A stretch of 64,000 bases of DNA, taken from assembly GCF_001245615.1 (NCBI RefSeq), contig NZ_CWKH01000001.1:2418001-2482000 (forward strand). Reading direction: 5' to 3'. The notes under the pieces are model-generated. The model made no database searches. It was not told the DNA's origin and saw only the letters and a program-made list of their open reading frames with translations. The stretch comes from Mycolicibacterium neworleansense (GTDB taxonomy: Bacteria; Actinomycetota; Actinomycetes; Mycobacteriales; Mycobacteriaceae). This document shows, in pieces, positions 62,175 to 64,000 of the stretch. Both the position numbers and the translations under genes were made by a program. Every line of letters begins with the position of its first letter. Within the stretch, counting starts at the first letter, position 1.

Positions 62175-63214
62175 TCGGCCCGCCCAGGCTCGACGATCGT
62201 CATCCCGACGGCCGGATCGTCCATGGCCGCGAGCGCCGCTCCGGCGTCGTCCAGACCCACCCGCCGGGTCACCAGCAACTCCGGCTGCAATGCGCCCGAC
62301 GCCACAAGGTCGAGCATCGCCGGATAGTCGACGGCGGGCATGCCGTGCGACCCGAGGATCGAAAGTTCCTGGGCGATCACCTGATCCATCGGTAACGCGG
62401 TCTGCGCCGCGTCGCCCAACAGCAACCCGACCTGGATATGCCGTCCACGACGGCGCAGCGAGGACACCGAAGCTGCTGCCACCGCGGGATGTCCGATGGC
62501 GTCGACCCCGAGGTGTGCGCCACCTCCGGTCCGGTGCACGACTTCGGCTGCCACATCGGAGATCTCGGTACCGTCGATCATTTCGTCGGCCCCGATCCGG
62601 CCGGCGCCGGCCAGCGCGGCGGCGCTGCGGTCGATGGCAACAACCCTGGCGCCGAACGCCTTCGCGATCATCACCGCCGACAGGCCCACCCCTCCGCATC
62701 CGTGCACCGCCACCCACTGGCCGGGCTGAACTCCGCCGTGGGTGACCACGGCCCGGAACGACGTCGCGAACCGGCACCCGAGCGACGCCGCCGCGACGAA
62801 CGAGACGCTGTCGGGTAGCCGCACAAGATTGGCCTGAGCCCGCGGCACCGCCAGCCGCTGCGCGAATGAGCCCGGCAGGGTGAAGCCCGGCTGCAGCTGG
62901 GCCGGGCACACCTGAGCGTCTCCGGCCACACAGAACTCGCAGTGTCCGCAACCCAGCACGAAGGGTGCGGTCACCCGGTCGCCCACCTGCCAGCCCGCCA
63001 CTCCGGCGCCGACCGCCGCGATCGTTCCGGCGAATTCGTGCCCAGGGATGATCGGCAGGGCCACCGGATCGTGCCCCCGCCAGGCGTGCCAGTCAGACCG
63101 GCACACCCCGGTGGCCGCGACCTCGACGATCACGCCGTCGTCGGGACATTCGGGGTCGGCCACCTCGACCACCGCGGGCAGCACGCCTACCTCGGAATAC
63201 ACCACAGCACGCAC
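62171..63214 (-). CDS. Zinc-dependent alcohol dehydrogenase
   Basis: 347 residues. Catalytic zinc: Cys in ATGVCRSDWHAWRG and GHEFAGTIAAVGAGV; structural zinc: CGHCEFCVAGDAQVC, all four cysteines present. Cofactor motif VHGCGGVGLSAVMIAKAFGA. It oxidises an alcohol or reduces an aldehyde with NAD(P). The substrate is not evident. It may share a transcript with the deacetylase-like gene 30 bp upstream on the same strand. Confidence 0.88.
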   Translation of the reverse strand: MRAVVYSEVGVLPAVVEVADPECPDDGVIVEVAATGVCRSDWHAWRGHDPVALPIIPGHEFAGTIAAVGAGVAGWQVGDRVTAPFVLGCGHCEFCVAGDAQVCPAQLQPGFTLPGSFAQRLAVPRAQANLVRLPDSVSFVAAASLGCRFATSFRAVVTHGGVQPGQWVAVHGCGGVGLSAVMIAKAFGARVVAIDRSAAALAGAGRIGADEMIDGTEISDVAAEVVHRTGGGAHLGVDAIGHPAVAAASVSSLRRRGRHIQVGLLLGDAAQTALPMDQVIAQELSILGSHGMPAVDYPAMLDLVASGALQPELLVTRRVGLDDAGAALAAMDDPAVGMTIVEPGRAD

Positions 63215-63244
63215 AGCTGCGATCGTAGGCCGACGCCGGCGGGG

Positions 63245-63919
63245 TCAGCGATGCCGCTTGAGGATGAAACCGACGGTTCGCTCGCCGAAGCCTGGCAACG
63301 CCGGTGTGGACATCTCCACCTGCGCCCGGGCCTGTTCGACCACGGGGGTTTCCGGGTCGAGCACCGACAGGTAAACCTCGTGAGCGGCAAGGGCATCCAC
63401 CGCTGCATCGGTGTAGCCGTCGACCACCTCGCAATGCGTGGGATCCGGTCCGTTCTCGAACAGCCACCCCGGCGGGTCGGCGAGACTGTCATATGCCGCC
63501 GCGACCGCATGGGCGAACTCGATGTGATCACGCTGGTTCGGGGCGCCGGGCGCCCAGGCCGGACCGCTGTAAGTGGTGACGACGACATCGGGACGCAGCG
63601 ACACGATGGTCTCGGCGATCTTCGCCTGCAACTCGGGGGTGTCGTGGATGTTGCTGTCCGGAAAGTCCCAGAATGTCACGTCGTCCACTCCCACAATGGC
63701 AGCCGATCGGCGCTGCTCCCCTTCCCGTAAGGGTCCGGCCTCCTCCGGGGGCATTCCGGCGATCCCGACCTCACCCCGGCAGGCCAGCGCGTAATGCACG
63801 GCCTTGCCCTCGGCGGTCCACTTCGCGACGGCCGCACCGACCCCGTACTCGGGATCATCCGGGTGTGCGACCAGCACGAGCGCTGTCTGCCAGTCGGTGG
63901 GAAACGGTTGTACCGGCAT
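63245..63919 (-). CDS. PIG-L/LmbE family deacetylase-like protein
   Basis: 224 residues. Zinc-binding LVAHPDDPEYGVGAAVAKW near the N-terminus, TFWDFPDSNIHDTPELQ, then PNQRDHIEFAHAV with the second metal His. The family includes MshB and Mca of mycothiol metabolism and GlcNAc-PI deacetylase. This sequence is shorter than MshB/Mca and could hydrolyse another amide. Its ATG is two bases from the stop of the gene at the window edge, so the two are coupled. Confidence 0.8.
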   Translation of the reverse strand: MPVQPFPTDWQTALVLVAHPDDPEYGVGAAVAKWTAEGKAVHYALACRGEVGIAGMPPEEAGPLREGEQRRSAAIVGVDDVTFWDFPDSNIHDTPELQAKIAETIVSLRPDVVVTTYSGPAWAPGAPNQRDHIEFAHAVAAAYDSLADPPGWLFENGPDPTHCEVVDGYTDAAVDALAAHEVYLSVLDPETPVVEQARAQVEMSTPALPGFGERTVGFILKRHR

Positions 63920-63921
63920 GG

Positions 63922-64000
63922 CTAGCTCACCCGGGTGTTGTGGGCGGAGCGAATCAACCAGCGCCCGTCGCGTTCCACGACGACGTAGCTGATGATTCCG
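63922..64000 (-). CDS. C-terminal end of an NTF2-like protein (SgcJ/EcaC type), partial
   Basis: Only 25 codons lie in the window; they read GIISYVVVERDGRWLIRSAH and NTRVS before the TAG. A strand ending in DGRW-LIRSAHNTR is common at the end of SgcJ/EcaC and DUF4440-like NTF2-fold proteins. The rest lies beyond the right edge. Confidence 0.5.
   Translation of the reverse strand, partial: GIISYVVVERDGRWLIRSAHNTRVS

Overview
The window is about two-thirds G+C and reads as a chromosome segment of a fast-growing mycobacterium (Mycolicibacterium type). Supporting features are an antigen 85 mycolyltransferase with the conserved mature start [11 protein letters not shown], an MmpL transporter, a secreted AroQ-gamma chorismate mutase, a tmRNA whose tag decodes as ADSNQRDYALAA, and two blocks whose gene order I recall from M. 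tuberculosis: smpB-ftsX-ftsE-(Rv3103c)-(Rv3104c)-prfB/fprA, and hisN ... fadE24-fadE23-fadB4 ... Rv3143-nuoA-N. A sugar PTS permease, absent from M. tuberculosis, points to a fast grower. I see no insertion sequence, prophage, CRISPR array or tRNA.

Layout. 1-12.4 kb: the end of a PTS EIICB gene, two tandem paralogous small proteins, a chorismate mutase/LmeA-like pair, a ferritin-like hydrolase with a polytopic membrane protein behind a strong 13-bp inverted repeat shared with a TetR gene, an epoxide-hydrolase-like and a D-aminoacylase-like gene, a Rieske oxygenase with its own TetR gene, and a secreted DUF4185 protein. 12.4-18.3 kb: cell-envelope genes (a 32-residue proline-rich protein, MmpL, a membrane protein, a cutinase-like esterase, a small secreted protein). 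18.3-26.3 kb: the core block of tmRNA, smpB, ftsX, ftsE, a membrane protein, an MscS-type channel, prfB, fprA and hisN. 26.3-32.7 kb: an oxidoreductase with an HxlR regulator, fadE24-fadE23-fadB4 and fbpB.

33.1-43.4 kb is a catabolic cluster: an HsaA-like flavin monooxygenase with an azoreductase-like flavoprotein, a DJ-1/PfpI protein on the other strand, then a homogentisate-dioxygenase-like protein, an alpha/beta hydrolase, a class III CoA-transferase, an HMG-CoA-lyase-like aldolase, a TetR regulator, an acyl-CoA dehydrogenase, an APH-type kinase and a DUF6285-like protein. The last three are tightly packed and resemble the kinase/helper/dehydrogenase set that handles 4-hydroxyacyl-CoAs (LvaABC; ACAD10/11). 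I regard this as the most interesting candidate pathway here.

43.4-60.9 kb: a methyltransferase, an NTF2-like protein, a YceI protein, an orphan receiver-domain protein (Rv3143-like), then the complete 14-gene nuoA-N operon for proton-pumping NADH dehydrogenase, with a CRP-like palindrome at its promoter. 60.9-64 kb: an enoyl-CoA hydratase with a probable leaderless start, a LysR remnant, a zinc alcohol dehydrogenase, a PIG-L deacetylase-like protein and the end of an NTF2-like gene.

The most unusual small-scale signal is a repeated minigene beginning MSACAK. It occurs twice in tandem before the alpha/beta hydrolase gene and once between nuoD and nuoE. At each site it is joined to the downstream gene by an overlapping ATGA. 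Different short frames bridge nuoF-nuoG and nuoJ-nuoK in similar fashion.
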